This document shows, piece by piece, positions 14,907 through 23,210 of a DNA stretch of 64,000 nt (positions within the stretch are counted from its first letter, which is position 1; every line of letters begins with the position of its first letter). Source of the DNA: Pseudomonas yamanorum (lineage in GTDB: Bacteria; Pseudomonadota; Gammaproteobacteria; Pseudomonadales; Pseudomonadaceae); contig NZ_LT629793.1 in assembly GCF_900105735.1 (NCBI RefSeq), positions 4,588,001 to 4,652,000 of the forward strand, given 5' to 3'. The notes under the pieces are model-generated. The model searched no databases, was not told the origin of the DNA, and was given only the letters and a program-made list of their open reading frames with translations. A program made the translations under genes and the position numbers.

Positions 14907-14955
14907 CGTTCCCTACGTTCTGCGTGGGAACGCCTCCTGTGACGCTCCGCGTCAC
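14907..14955. repeat. Double-hairpin intergenic repeat
   Basis: Two adjacent short hairpins: CGTTCCC...GGGAACG at 14907-14932 and GTGACG-CTCCG-CGTCAC at 14939-14955. The second overlaps the stop codon of the minus-strand diguanylate cyclase. The pattern resembles small intergenic repeats I know from pseudomonads, and it may serve as a terminator for the converging minus-strand gene. Confidence 0.5.
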
Positions 14956-16457
14956 GGCTTTAACGCGCAGGCATCAACAACGCGATTACGCCCGGTATGC
15001 TTGGCCTCATACAGCGCCTGGTCGGCGTTGAGCAGTAATTCCTCCAGCGTGGTGCGGCTGTTTTTGGTCCAGGTACTGAGGCCAATGCTGACGGTAATCG
15101 GCACCGTATCCCCGCCCACCCGCGGCAGGTGTTCGACACTGCTGCGGATATGTTCAGCAATCACCAGCGCCCCCTGGCTGTCGGTATGCGGCAGCACCAC
15201 CGCAAATTCCTCGCCGCCATATCGGGCCGCGAGATCGGCAGGGCGGCGGATATTGCCCTCGATCACCTGCGCCACCGTACGCAATGCCTCGTCGCCACCT
15301 TGATGGCCATGTCGGTCGTTGAACGCCTTGAAGTGGTCCACATCAATCATCAGCACCGTCAACGGTTCGGCTGAACGCTGGGCGCGGTCCCATTCCAGGC
15401 GCAGGCGCTGGTCCAGGGTGCGGCGGTTGGCCAGGCCGGTGAGCGCATCGGTGGCTGCCAGTTCTGACAGCACCTGCTCGGCGCGGTGGCGCCTGCGCAG
15501 TTCCATGCAAAGCATCCCGGTCAGCCACAGCAGGCCAATGCACAAAACCCCGGTGGCCCCGCTGATCAATAGCGCCGCACGCTGCCAGGGTGCGAATATG
15601 TCATCCGTGGACAGGCCCACCACGACGATCAGCGGTAAATTCCCCACCGTGGAGAAGGTATAGAGGCGGTTCTCCTCATCCACACTGGACGTGCCACGAA
15701 AGTTGCCATCGCGCTCTTTCAGTATGCGCGCGACGTTGGGGCGTTGGCTGAGGTCCTTGTCGATCATGTCCCGTTCCAGCAACGGCTGTTGGGCCAGCAG
15801 GATGCCTTGCTGGTTGATCAGGTTGATGGTGCTGTCGTTGCCGATATTCAGGCTGCGGAACAGTTGCTGGAAATACGAGAGGCGCATGGAGGCCACGGCC
15901 ACCCCGAGGAATCGCCCGTCGGGCCCGGAGACCCTGCGGCTGAATGCGATGCGCCATTGGTCGTCACACACGCAGCGCGCCATGAAGGGCCGGCTGATGA
16001 ACAGGCCCAGGTCGGGATTCTGCCGGTGGGCCTGAAAGTAATCACGGTCGGCGAAGTTGGCAGCCTTGGGCGTCAGCAGCGAGGAGTCGGCAATCACCTC
16101 GCCGTTCTTGTCCAGCAGCAGGATGTCACCCTTGTACGGCGCCGCTTCCGATCGATCAAACAGCACCAGGTGGCGGATGCTGGCCGATACTCCGGCCAAA
16201 TCACTGCGTTCGGTGGCCGCGATCAGGCCTTTGATCGACAAGTCGTACAGCTCGACGTTGCGCAGCACGTCGGCATCGATCAGTTGGGTGATGTTATTGG
16301 CCGTGCGCTGGGCCGCCTGCAAGGTGTTGGCGTGCTCGCGGGTCAGCAACACCGCGACTACCAACATGATCAGCAGCACCGTGACGCAACTGCCGATGAT
16401 CAGCAGCAGCTCCGGACGGTGGGTCGGGCGGGGCGGGCGGGTGGTGCTTGGGCTCAT
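14952..16457 (-). CDS. Membrane diguanylate cyclase with Cache-like sensor (copy 1)
   Basis: Predicted c-di-GMP synthase of 501 residues. A TM helix at about 18-38 precedes a periplasmic sensor region of about 250 residues that looks like a double Cache domain. A second TM lies near 290-315, followed by a GGDEF domain with the active-site motif GGEEF at 414-418. An RxxD inhibitory I-site (R405-D408) lies five residues upstream, so product inhibition is expected. The sensor carries a C-x-C pair (C162, C164). It lies 51 bp downstream of a close paralogue on the same strand. The stimulus is unknown. Confidence 0.88.
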   Translation of the reverse strand: MSPSTTRPPRPTHRPELLLIIGSCVTVLLIMLVVAVLLTREHANTLQAAQRTANNITQLIDADVLRNVELYDLSIKGLIAATERSDLAGVSASIRHLVLFDRSEAAPYKGDILLLDKNGEVIADSSLLTPKAANFADRDYFQAHRQNPDLGLFISRPFMARCVCDDQWRIAFSRRVSGPDGRFLGVAVASMRLSYFQQLFRSLNIGNDSTINLINQQGILLAQQPLLERDMIDKDLSQRPNVARILKERDGNFRGTSSVDEENRLYTFSTVGNLPLIVVVGLSTDDIFAPWQRAALLISGATGVLCIGLLWLTGMLCMELRRRHRAEQVLSELAATDALTGLANRRTLDQRLRLEWDRAQRSAEPLTVLMIDVDHFKAFNDRHGHQGGDEALRTVAQVIEGNIRRPADLAARYGGEEFAVVLPHTDSQGALVIAEHIRSSVEHLPRVGGDTVPITVSIGLSTWTKNSRTTLEELLLNADQALYEAKHTGRNRVVDACALKP

Positions 16458-16508
16458 CGGGCGTACTTCTGCTTCGAGGATGCCCTTAGCGTAGTTGCTG
16501 ATAACGGC

Positions 16509-18002
16509 TCATGTGGTCTGGCTGTGAACCGTGCGGTTGCGCCCGGAGTGCTTGGCGTCATACAGCGCCCGGTCGGCACTCAGCAGCAGCTCTTCCAGTG
16601 AACCACGGCGGCGTTTGTCCCAGGTACTGAGGCCGATGCTGACAGTGATCGACAACGCGTCTCCGTCCGCTGGTGGCAAGTGCTCCACCGCGCTGCGGAT
16701 ATGCTCGGCGATGGTGCTCGCTCCGTCGCGGTCGGTATCCGGCAGGATCACTGCGAACTCTTCGCCGCCGTAACGGGCCGCCAGGTCGGCGGGGCGACGA
16801 ATATTGCTGCCGATGACCCGGGCGACGTTGCGCAGCGCCTCGTCACCGCCTTGGTGGCCATGGCGGTCGTTGAAGGCCTTGAAGTGGTCGACGTCGATCA
16901 TCAGCAAGGCCAGCGGCTCGCCCGAGCGTTGTGCGCGCTCCCATTCCAGGCGCAGGCGCTGGTCGAGGGTGCGGCGGTTGGCCAAGCCGGTGAGGGCGTC
17001 GGTGGCCGCCAGTTCCGACAACACCTTCTCGGCGCGATAGCGGCGGCGCAGTTCCCGGCGCAGCATCCAGGTCAGCCACAGCAGGCCTATACACAGCACA
17101 CCGGTGGCGCCACTGATCAGCACGGTGGCACGTCTCCAGGCGGCAAACACGTCATCGTTGGACAGCGCCACCACCACAATCAGCGGCAGCGCACCGACGC
17201 TGGTGAAGGTGTACAGCCGTTGCTTGCCACTGATGGAGGAGAGACCGCTGAAACTGCCGCTGCCTTCGCGCAGCATTCTTTTGAAGTTTGGCCGCATGCT
17301 CAGGTCTTTGTTGATCATGTCGCTTTCGAGCAGAGGCTGCTGGGCCAGCAGAATGCCGTCGTTGTTCAGCAGGTTGATGCTGCTGCCGCTGCCGATGGTC
17401 AGGCTATTGAACAGCTGGTCGAAATACGCCAGGCGCATGGTCGCCACCGCCACACCGGCAAACTCGCCATTGGGCCCGGGCACCCGACGGCTGAACGCAA
17501 TACGCCAGACCTGATCGCACTCGCAACGAATCTTGAAGGGCCGGCTGATGAACAAGCCCGCGTTGGGGTTCTGCTGGTGGATCTGGAAATAGTCGCGATT
17601 GGCGAAATTGCGTGGCGTGGGCTTCAGCGTGGAGGAGTCGGCGGTGACCGCGCCGACCTTGTCCAGCAGCAGGACCTCGCCTTTGAAAGGGGCGGCCGTG
17701 GACTGGTCGAACTGCACCATATGCAGGATGTCGGCCGAGACCTGGGGTAAGTCGTGGCGGGTGGTCGCGACAATCAGGCCGTTCAGGGCCAGGTCGTAGA
17801 GTTCGACGTTGCGTAACACATCGGCGTTGATTAACTGGGTGATATTGGTGGTGGAGCGCTGGGCCGTCAGCAGGGCGCTGGTGTGTTCGCGAGTCAGCAG
17901 TACGGCAACGATGATCACGATCAGGATGACGGTAAGGCCGCTGCCCAGAATCAGCAGAAGCTCCGGGCGTGCAGGCGGGGTGAAGGTGCGGCGTTGACTC
18001 AT
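16509..18002 (-). CDS. Membrane diguanylate cyclase with Cache-like sensor (copy 2)
   Basis: Paralogue of the adjacent gene with the same architecture over 497 residues: TM near 14-36, a periplasmic Cache-like sensor, a second TM, then GGDEF with GGEEF at 412-416 and an I-site (R403-D406). The C-x-C pair is conserved (C160, C162) within a shared 'WRIAFSRR' context. GGDEF domains and TM segments of the two copies are nearly identical in long stretches, while the sensor regions differ more. This suggests local duplication followed by sensor divergence. It is probably co-transcribed with copy 1. Confidence 0.88.
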   Translation of the reverse strand: MSQRRTFTPPARPELLLILGSGLTVILIVIIVAVLLTREHTSALLTAQRSTTNITQLINADVLRNVELYDLALNGLIVATTRHDLPQVSADILHMVQFDQSTAAPFKGEVLLLDKVGAVTADSSTLKPTPRNFANRDYFQIHQQNPNAGLFISRPFKIRCECDQVWRIAFSRRVPGPNGEFAGVAVATMRLAYFDQLFNSLTIGSGSSINLLNNDGILLAQQPLLESDMINKDLSMRPNFKRMLREGSGSFSGLSSISGKQRLYTFTSVGALPLIVVVALSNDDVFAAWRRATVLISGATGVLCIGLLWLTWMLRRELRRRYRAEKVLSELAATDALTGLANRRTLDQRLRLEWERAQRSGEPLALLMIDVDHFKAFNDRHGHQGGDEALRNVARVIGSNIRRPADLAARYGGEEFAVILPDTDRDGASTIAEHIRSAVEHLPPADGDALSITVSIGLSTWDKRRRGSLEELLLSADRALYDAKHSGRNRTVHSQTT

Positions 18003-18088
18003 GGGACTGACTTCGGCACTCGAGATACTGGCAGTTTAGTTCCATGTTGTGAAAAATAAGTCGTCGCCGCTAAAAGAATGCCTGAAGG

Positions 18089-19411
18089 TTAAAAAACGTC
18101 GATCGGGTAGTCGACGATCACCCGGTATTCATCCACGTCCCGGTCCACTGCCGCGTAGCCATTGCCGCCGCGATTGGTTGCCCACTGCAGGCGTACGGCC
18201 AGGTCCTTGGCCTTGCCGCCTTGCACCACGTACTTGAGGTCGATGTCCCGTTCCCAGTGCTTGGCGTTCTTGCCGTCGGCGCTGTACCAGGATGAGTAGC
18301 CACGGCTGTCCGGGTCGACGGTGGTCAGGTCGGTCTTGCCGCTGATGTACGACACCGCCGAGGTCAGGCCAGGCAGGCCCAGCCCGATGAAGTCATAGGC
18401 GTATTTGAGCTTCCACGAGCGTTCGTTGGGGCCGTTGAAGTCCGAGTATTGCTGGGAGTTATCCAGGTAGATGCTGTCACCCTGGCTGATGTAGTCGAAC
18501 GGTGTGTTGCCGTTGACCCGCTGGTAGGCGGCGGTGACGCTGTGATTGCCTACGCCGACGGTGAAATGCAGGCTGTAGGTGTTGTTGTCGATGTTACCCA
18601 GCAGGGCTTTGCCAGTGTCCTGGGTGTGATAGTAGTGCAGACCCGGGTTCAAACTGACCAGTTCGTTCAGTTGCCAGGTGTAGTCCAGGTCGTAGTAGTA
18701 CTGGTTCCAGATGTCCTTGAGTTCGGACGCGTACAGGTTGCTGGTCAGCCCCGGCAGTCCGCTGAAGGACACACCGGCCCAGTCCAGGTGCTGGCTGTCT
18801 TCACCGTTGGGCAAGGCGCCGTAGCTGGTGCCGATGCGCCGGTGGCCACTCTGGTTGTAGAGCTTGGTGAAGCTGGCCTGGCCGCCTTCGAACATCCAGC
18901 CGTCCAGGCTGTGGTTGGTCAGGCTCACGCCGCGGAAGGTCTGGGGCAGCATGCGGGTCATGCCGCCGGCAATTACCGGGTTGTTGAGGAACAGGTCGCC
19001 GGCTTTCAGCTCGGTGTCGAAGGCGCGCATTTTCAGGGTGGCGCCGGCGGTGGAGAACGAGCCGGGGGCTTTACCGTTGCCGGAGCTCACCGGCAGGATG
19101 CTGGAACCGTCGGTGCCGCCACCGCCGTCGAGCTTGAGACCGAGCATGGCGTTGGCGTCCAGGCCAAAGCCGACGGTGCCTGGGGTGTAGCCGGATTCGA
19201 AAATGCCGATGATGCCCTGGCCCCATTCCTTGCTGTCATCGGTGTGAATGTCGCGACGGTCGCGGTTCATGTAGTAGTTGCGGGTGTTGATCTTGAAGCT
19301 GGAACCTTCGACGAATCCGTCGGTGGTCGGGGTGTCTGCCGCGTGGGCAAGGGGAACGATCGTTGCAGCAATCGCGAGGAATAACGGGGTGAACGTCAGC
19401 GAGGTTTTCAC
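18089..19411 (-). CDS. OprD-family outer-membrane porin
   Basis: Substrate-specific porin of 440 residues. The GTG start at 19411 is supported by an AAAGGAG Shine-Dalgarno just upstream. A signal peptide ends at about 'AHA-A' (residue 24). The mature protein starts with the OprD-family pattern '[19 protein letters not shown]' and ends in Phe, as expected for a beta-barrel recognised by Bam. The substrate cannot be read from sequence; family members take up basic amino acids, aromatic acids or other small carboxylates. It is monocistronic, with an unusual intergenic region upstream. Confidence 0.87.
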   Translation of the reverse strand: MKTSLTFTPLFLAIAATIVPLAHAADTPTTDGFVEGSSFKINTRNYYMNRDRRDIHTDDSKEWGQGIIGIFESGYTPGTVGFGLDANAMLGLKLDGGGGTDGSSILPVSSGNGKAPGSFSTAGATLKMRAFDTELKAGDLFLNNPVIAGGMTRMLPQTFRGVSLTNHSLDGWMFEGGQASFTKLYNQSGHRRIGTSYGALPNGEDSQHLDWAGVSFSGLPGLTSNLYASELKDIWNQYYYDLDYTWQLNELVSLNPGLHYYHTQDTGKALLGNIDNNTYSLHFTVGVGNHSVTAAYQRVNGNTPFDYISQGDSIYLDNSQQYSDFNGPNERSWKLKYAYDFIGLGLPGLTSAVSYISGKTDLTTVDPDSRGYSSWYSADGKNAKHWERDIDLKYVVQGGKAKDLAVRLQWATNRGGNGYAAVDRDVDEYRVIVDYPIDVF

Positions 19412-19479
19412 CGGTGGAGCTCCTTTGGGTCAATCGAAACCGGCCAGTGTTGTTGGGGTTCCTGGCCTTTTTTCAGCGC

Positions 19480-19508
19480 AAAAAAAAGCCGCTGAACTCA
19501 GCGGCTTT
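19480..19508 (-). terminator. Orphan intrinsic terminator upstream of porin gene
   Basis: A perfect 10-bp stem (19485-19494 with 19499-19508, 4-nt loop) is followed on the minus strand by eight T's. No minus-strand gene lies upstream of it before the + strand reductase gene, so it must terminate either a small RNA or the porin leader transcript (attenuation). On the + strand only three T's follow, so it is directional. Confidence 0.75.
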
Positions 19509-19646
19509 AAGACAGATTCCCAGTGTAGAGCCCTGGAAATAAGTCGAGGGAAATCGGGGGAGAGCGGGTCGGTCTTAACCGCTGCGCTCATCGATGCGAC
19601 AAATTAGCGCAGGTGAGCGATGCGATACAGAGTGTAACAAGATAAT

Positions 19647-19671
19647 GACTGTTGCCCAAATCGCAACAGTC
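19647..19671. promoter_or_regulatory. Perfect inverted repeat, candidate operator
   Basis: GACTGTTGC and GCAACAGTC form 9-bp perfect arms around a 7-bp spacer, about 90-115 bp upstream of the reductase start and 235 bp from the porin start. The shape fits a dimeric repressor site. No regulator gene is adjacent. Confidence 0.45.
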
Positions 19672-19761
19672 TGGCTTTGCGGGTGTGGGGCGTCCTGACA
19701 ACCCCTACCCAAGAATGTTAGCGTGCTTGCCATTCCCACGTAGTCGATGAGCCCGCCTTCC

Positions 19762-20736
19762 ATGAAAAAGACTGTCCTCGCCTTCAGCCGCGTCACCCCG
19801 GAAATGATCGAACGCCTGCAACAGGATTTCGATGTCATCGCGCCTAACCCAAAGCTGGGCGACATCAATGCCCAGTTCAACGAGGCTTTGCCGCACGCCC
19901 ACGGGCTGATCGGCGTAGGCCGCAAATTGGGCCGTGCGCAACTGGAAGGCGCGAGCAAACTGGAAGTGGTTTCCAGCGTGTCGGTGGGCTACGACAACTA
20001 CGACCTGGCGTACTTCAATGAGCGCGGGATCATGCTTACCAACACTCCGGACGTGCTCACCGAAAGCACCGCCGACCTGGCCTTCGCCCTGCTGATGAGC
20101 AGCGCCCGCCGCGTCGCCGAACTGGACGCCTGGACCAAGGCCGGGCAGTGGAAAGCCAGCGTCGGAGCGCCGTTGTTTGGCTGTGATGTACACGGCAAGA
20201 CCCTGGGCATTGTCGGCATGGGCAACATCGGCGCGGCCATCGCCCGTCGGGGTCGCCTGGGTTTCAATATGCCGATTCTGTACAGCGGCAACAGCCGCAA
20301 GACCGAACTGGAACAAGAACTCGGCGCGCAATTTCGCAGCCTCGATCAGTTGCTGGCCGAAGCCGACTTCGTCTGTCTGGTGGTGCCGCTGAGTGAGAAA
20401 ACCCGCCACCTGATCAGCCATCGCGAGCTGGGGTTGATGAAGTCCAGTGCGATCCTGGTGAACATTTCCCGTGGCCCGGTGGTGGATGAGCCGGCGCTGA
20501 TCGAGGCCCTGCAAAACCAGACCATCCGTGGCGCCGGCCTGGATGTGTATGAGCAGGAGCCGCTGTCCGAGTCGCCGCTGTTCCAGCTGAGCAATGCCGT
20601 GACCCTGCCGCACATCGGCTCGGCCACCAACGAGACCCGCGAAGCCATGGCCAACCGTGCCCTGGAAAACCTGCGCAGTGCGCTGTTGGGCCAGCGTCCG
20701 CAGGATTTGGTGAACCCGCAGGTGTGGAAGGGCTGA
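19762..20736 (+). CDS. ghrB: 2-hydroxyacid dehydrogenase (glyoxylate/hydroxypyruvate reductase, GhrB-like)
   Basis: Cytoplasmic D-isomer-specific 2-hydroxyacid dehydrogenase of 324 residues. It has the Rossmann loop GMGNIG (152-157) and the catalytic triad R237 (NISRGPV), E266 (YEQEPL) and H284 (LPHIGS). Closest by memory are GhrB and 2-ketogluconate reductase. These reduce glyoxylate, hydroxypyruvate or 2-keto-D-gluconate with NAD(P)H, and the exact substrate is not decidable here. I prefer the ATG at 19762 (MKKTVLAF) to the one at 19747 from family similarity; neither has a strong Shine-Dalgarno. A REPIN follows. Confidence 0.85.
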   Translation: MKKTVLAFSRVTPEMIERLQQDFDVIAPNPKLGDINAQFNEALPHAHGLIGVGRKLGRAQLEGASKLEVVSSVSVGYDNYDLAYFNERGIMLTNTPDVLTESTADLAFALLMSSARRVAELDAWTKAGQWKASVGAPLFGCDVHGKTLGIVGMGNIGAAIARRGRLGFNMPILYSGNSRKTELEQELGAQFRSLDQLLAEADFVCLVVPLSEKTRHLISHRELGLMKSSAILVNISRGPVVDEPALIEALQNQTIRGAGLDVYEQEPLSESPLFQLSNAVTLPHIGSATNETREAMANRALENLRSALLGQRPQDLVNPQVWKG

Positions 20737-20747
20737 TGACTGCTTGT

Positions 20748-20848
20748 TGTAGGAGCGAGCTTGCTCGCGAAAAGCGTCAACGAGAAAGCGGGCAGCCTGG
20801 ATAAACACAGCGCCCTCAGGTTCTTCGCGAGCAAGCCCGCTCCTACAG
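20748..20848. repeat. REPIN (paired inverted REP)
   Basis: Two inverted REP copies: GTAGGAGCGAGCTTGCTCGCGAA at the left is mirrored by TTCGCGAGCAAGCCCGCTCCTAC at the right, about 55 bp apart. This is the TTGCTCGCGAA flavour also seen at 38568, 51392 and 63514. It lies in the ghrB-cheV gap and can fold into a long hairpin that may end ghrB transcription (TTTTT follows). Confidence 0.9.
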
Positions 20849-20910
20849 TTTTTCGCGTGCAAGTCGATAACGGTCTATAGATCGTCATCCCTGATCCACA
20901 GAAGGTTTTT

Positions 20911-21813
20911 ATGTCCACCACCAAAGCCCGCGCAGACTCACTCTCGCTTCTGCTCTTTACCTTGCGCAGCGGCAAGCTGATGGCGATCAACCTGTTGAAA
21001 GTCAGTGAAATCATTCCCTGCCCGCCGCTGACCAAGCTGCCGGAGTCGCACCCCCACGTCAAAGGCATCGCCACCTTGCGCGGCGCCGCCTTGTCGGTGA
21101 TCGACCTGAGCCGGGCGCTGGGGGAAATGCCCCTGCAAGACCCGGACGGCGGCTGCCTGATCGTCACCGATGTGAGCCGTTCCAAGCAGGGCCTGCATGT
21201 GCAGGCGGTAAGTAAGATCGTGCACTGCCTGACCACCGACATTCGCCCGCCGCCGTTTGGCTCGGGCGGCACGCGTTCGTTTATCACCGGTGTGACCCAG
21301 GTCGAAGGCGCCCTGGTGCAGGTGCTGGACATCGAAAAAGTCATCCACGGCATCGCCCCGGCGCAGATCGAAGCGGCGCCCACTGACCTGACCATGGAAG
21401 AAGCCGAAGTACTGGGCAACGCCCGGATCCTGGTGGTGGACGACAGCCAGGTGGCCCTGCAGCAATCGGTGCACACCCTGCGCAATCTCGGCCTGACCTG
21501 CCACACCGCCCGCAGCGCCAAGGAAGCGATCGACCGTTTGCTGGAGCTGCAAGGCACCGTCGAGCAAATCAACGTGGTGGTGTCGGACATCGAAATGTCC
21601 GAAATGGACGGCTACGCCTTCACCCGCACCCTGCGGGAAACCCCGGACTTCCAGGACCTCTATGTGCTGCTGCACACCTCCCTGGACAGTGCGATGAACA
21701 GCGAAAAGGCCCGCCTGGCCGGCGCCAATGCGGTGCTCACCAAGTTCTCCTCCCCCGAACTGACCAAGTGCCTGGTGGTCGCCGCCCAGACCGTTGCACA
21801 GCAGGGCCTCTGA
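20911..21813 (+). CDS. cheV: Chemotaxis coupling protein CheV
   Basis: A CheW-like coupling domain (about 1-150) is fused to a receiver domain (172-300). It couples chemoreceptors to CheA, with phosphorylation of D226 (VVSDIEM) tuning adaptation. The receiver also has the acidic pair DD (177-178) and the conserved Lys in 'TKFSS'. Length 300 is typical. Ribosome-binding site AGAAGG lies upstream of the ATG. It stands alone from the main che cluster but is translationally close to a GNAT gene (3-bp gap), with an Aer-like receptor about 1.4 kb further on. Confidence 0.92.
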   Translation: MSTTKARADSLSLLLFTLRSGKLMAINLLKVSEIIPCPPLTKLPESHPHVKGIATLRGAALSVIDLSRALGEMPLQDPDGGCLIVTDVSRSKQGLHVQAVSKIVHCLTTDIRPPPFGSGGTRSFITGVTQVEGALVQVLDIEKVIHGIAPAQIEAAPTDLTMEEAEVLGNARILVVDDSQVALQQSVHTLRNLGLTCHTARSAKEAIDRLLELQGTVEQINVVVSDIEMSEMDGYAFTRTLRETPDFQDLYVLLHTSLDSAMNSEKARLAGANAVLTKFSSPELTKCLVVAAQTVAQQGL

Positions 21814-21816
21814 CCG

Positions 21817-22299
21817 GTGGGAGAGTATTTCCAGCTGCTGCGTCGCGACCTCACCGGTAGCCTGCCCGCTCCGCAATGGCCGGCGGACATCCAGCTGGAT
21901 CATTACCACGAAGCCATGGCTCCGGCGATTCACGCGGTATTGAGCCTGGCCCAGGAACAAGGCGGCGGACGTGTCGGTTCCCTTGAACATTGGCGTCAGC
22001 AGTTCGTTGCCGATGCCGAGTTCGATCCAAAACTGTGCCTGGTGGCGAGTAACGCCAGCGGCATCCTGGGTGTGTCCCAATGCTGGACCAGCGCCTACAT
22101 CAAGAACCTGGCCATTCACCCCTGTGCCCAGGGCATGGGGTTGGGCCGGGCGTTATTGCTGCACACCTTCCAGGTGTTCAAGCAACGCGGCGAGGCGTTT
22201 GTCGACCTCAAGGTGCTGGAGTCCAACCTGCGGGCCCGCCGCCTGTATGAAAATGCCGGCATGGTGTTTGTGCTTCGGGACCTTGCCCCCGAAGACTGA
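21817..22299 (+). CDS. GNAT-family N-acetyltransferase
   Basis: A 160-residue GCN5-related acetyltransferase. The acetyl-CoA loop appears as 'AQGMGLGRALL' (motif A) after the beta strand 'IKNLAIHP', and 'NLRARRLYENAGM' is the usual motif B. The GTG start at 21817 is three bases after the cheV stop, so it is very probably translated from the cheV message. The substrate (small molecule or protein) is unknown. Confidence 0.82.
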   Translation: MGEYFQLLRRDLTGSLPAPQWPADIQLDHYHEAMAPAIHAVLSLAQEQGGGRVGSLEHWRQQFVADAEFDPKLCLVASNASGILGVSQCWTSAYIKNLAIHPCAQGMGLGRALLLHTFQVFKQRGEAFVDLKVLESNLRARRLYENAGMVFVLRDLAPED

Positions 22300-22334
22300 G
22301 GACGCTGGCGCATAACTTGCTTTGCACAGAGACA

Positions 22335-22369
22335 GAACGGTGAACAGAGGCAAAAACCCGCCACCGTTC
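22335..22369. repeat. Short inverted repeat upstream of ykgJ-like gene
   Basis: GAACGGTG (22335-22342) and CACCGTTC (22362-22369) are perfect 8-bp arms with a 19-nt loop, in the 108-bp gap between the GNAT and Cys-cluster genes. It could be a hairpin in the message or an operator; there is no T-run to make it a terminator. Confidence 0.35.
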
Positions 22370-22407
22370 ACGAGTGCCTTCTGACCTTGCCTGGTGACAG
22401 ATCCTCC

Positions 22408-23151
22408 ATGAATACCCACTTTTCCTGCGTCGGTTGCGGCAAATGCTGCACTGACCACCATGTGCCCCTGACCCTCGAAGAAGCCCGCAGTTGGGCGGCT
22501 GACGGCGGCAATGTCATCGTGCTGGTGGAGGGTTTCCTGGGCACGGGCCTTGGCCTGCCCGAGTTGCAGCGTGAGCACGCACAACGCCGTTCCGCCATCG
22601 TGCCCAGCGGCAATACCGAAGCGTATGTGGCAATCACCTTTGCCGCCTATAACGCCGGGCGCTGCCGGAATCTTGACGAGGACAACCGTTGCCGCATTTA
22701 CGAGCGGCGGCCGTTGGTGTGCCGCATCTACCCGATGGAGATCAACCCGCACATCCCGCTGAACCCGGGCGCCAAGGACTGCCCGCCGGAATCCTGGGAG
22801 CAGGGGCCGGCGCTGATCGTGGGGGGCGAGTTGATGGACAAGGAACTGGCCGAGCTGATCAGCCGGTCACGTCAGGCTGATCGCGACGATATCCAGGCCA
22901 AGGAAGCGGTGTGTGGGTTGCTGGGCATCCATACCACGGCGCTCAAGGGCGATGGATTTACCGCGTACTTGCCGGACATGGGCCTGTTTGCCCAGGCGAT
23001 CGAATTGGCGACCCAAGAGGCGGTGCCGGCCAATGAGTGGGTGTTTCATGTGTCCGGGATGGACATTGCCGAGCAGTTGCTGGATGCCGGCGCCCGGATT
23101 GCCACCGAGGTGCCGGCCAACTATGCGTTCATTTCGTTACGGGCGGCTTGA
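22408..23151 (+). CDS. YkgJ-family cysteine-cluster protein
   Basis: A 247-residue protein starting at the ATG at 22408 (an in-frame TTG at 22387 is less likely). The N-terminus has the CxxCxxCC cluster (C7, C10, C13, C14). A second group of cysteines follows in 'GRCRNL', 'NRCRIY' and 'LVCRIYP', then 'DCPPESW'. This arrangement is that of the YkgJ/UPF0153 family of presumed zinc or iron-sulfur proteins with no settled biochemical role. The C-terminal half has no motif I recognise. A perfect hairpin follows the stop. Confidence 0.8.
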   Translation: MNTHFSCVGCGKCCTDHHVPLTLEEARSWAADGGNVIVLVEGFLGTGLGLPELQREHAQRRSAIVPSGNTEAYVAITFAAYNAGRCRNLDEDNRCRIYERRPLVCRIYPMEINPHIPLNPGAKDCPPESWEQGPALIVGGELMDKELAELISRSRQADRDDIQAKEAVCGLLGIHTTALKGDGFTAYLPDMGLFAQAIELATQEAVPANEWVFHVSGMDIAEQLLDAGARIATEVPANYAFISLRAA

Positions 23152-23167
23152 GTGAATGTAAACCTGT

Positions 23168-23192
23168 GGCGAGGGGGACAAGCCCCCTCGCC
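23168..23192. terminator. GC-rich hairpin between convergent genes
   Basis: A perfect 10-bp stem (GGCGAGGGGG with CCCCCTCGCC) and 5-nt loop lie between the ykgJ-like gene and the converging chemoreceptor gene. No T-run follows on either strand (CCCCAAAA on +). It is a probable RNA-end stabiliser or weak bidirectional terminator, and resembles a single-hairpin repeat common in pseudomonads. Confidence 0.55.
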
Positions 23193-23210
23193 CCAAAACA
23201 GCTCATGCCG

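Larger units (their letters stand above)
19412..19761. other. Divergent 350-bp intergenic region, no gene seen
   Basis: No convincing coding sequence. From left to right it holds the porin ribosome-binding site (19415-19425), a GGCCAG/CTGGCC hairpin with six T's on the + strand (19442-19473), a strong minus-strand terminator (19480-19508) and a perfect 9-bp inverted repeat (19647-19671). The minus-strand stretch between about 19640 and 19480 is long enough for a small RNA or a porin leader. A weak minus-strand -10 (TACACT) is seen near 19635. Confidence 0.6.
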
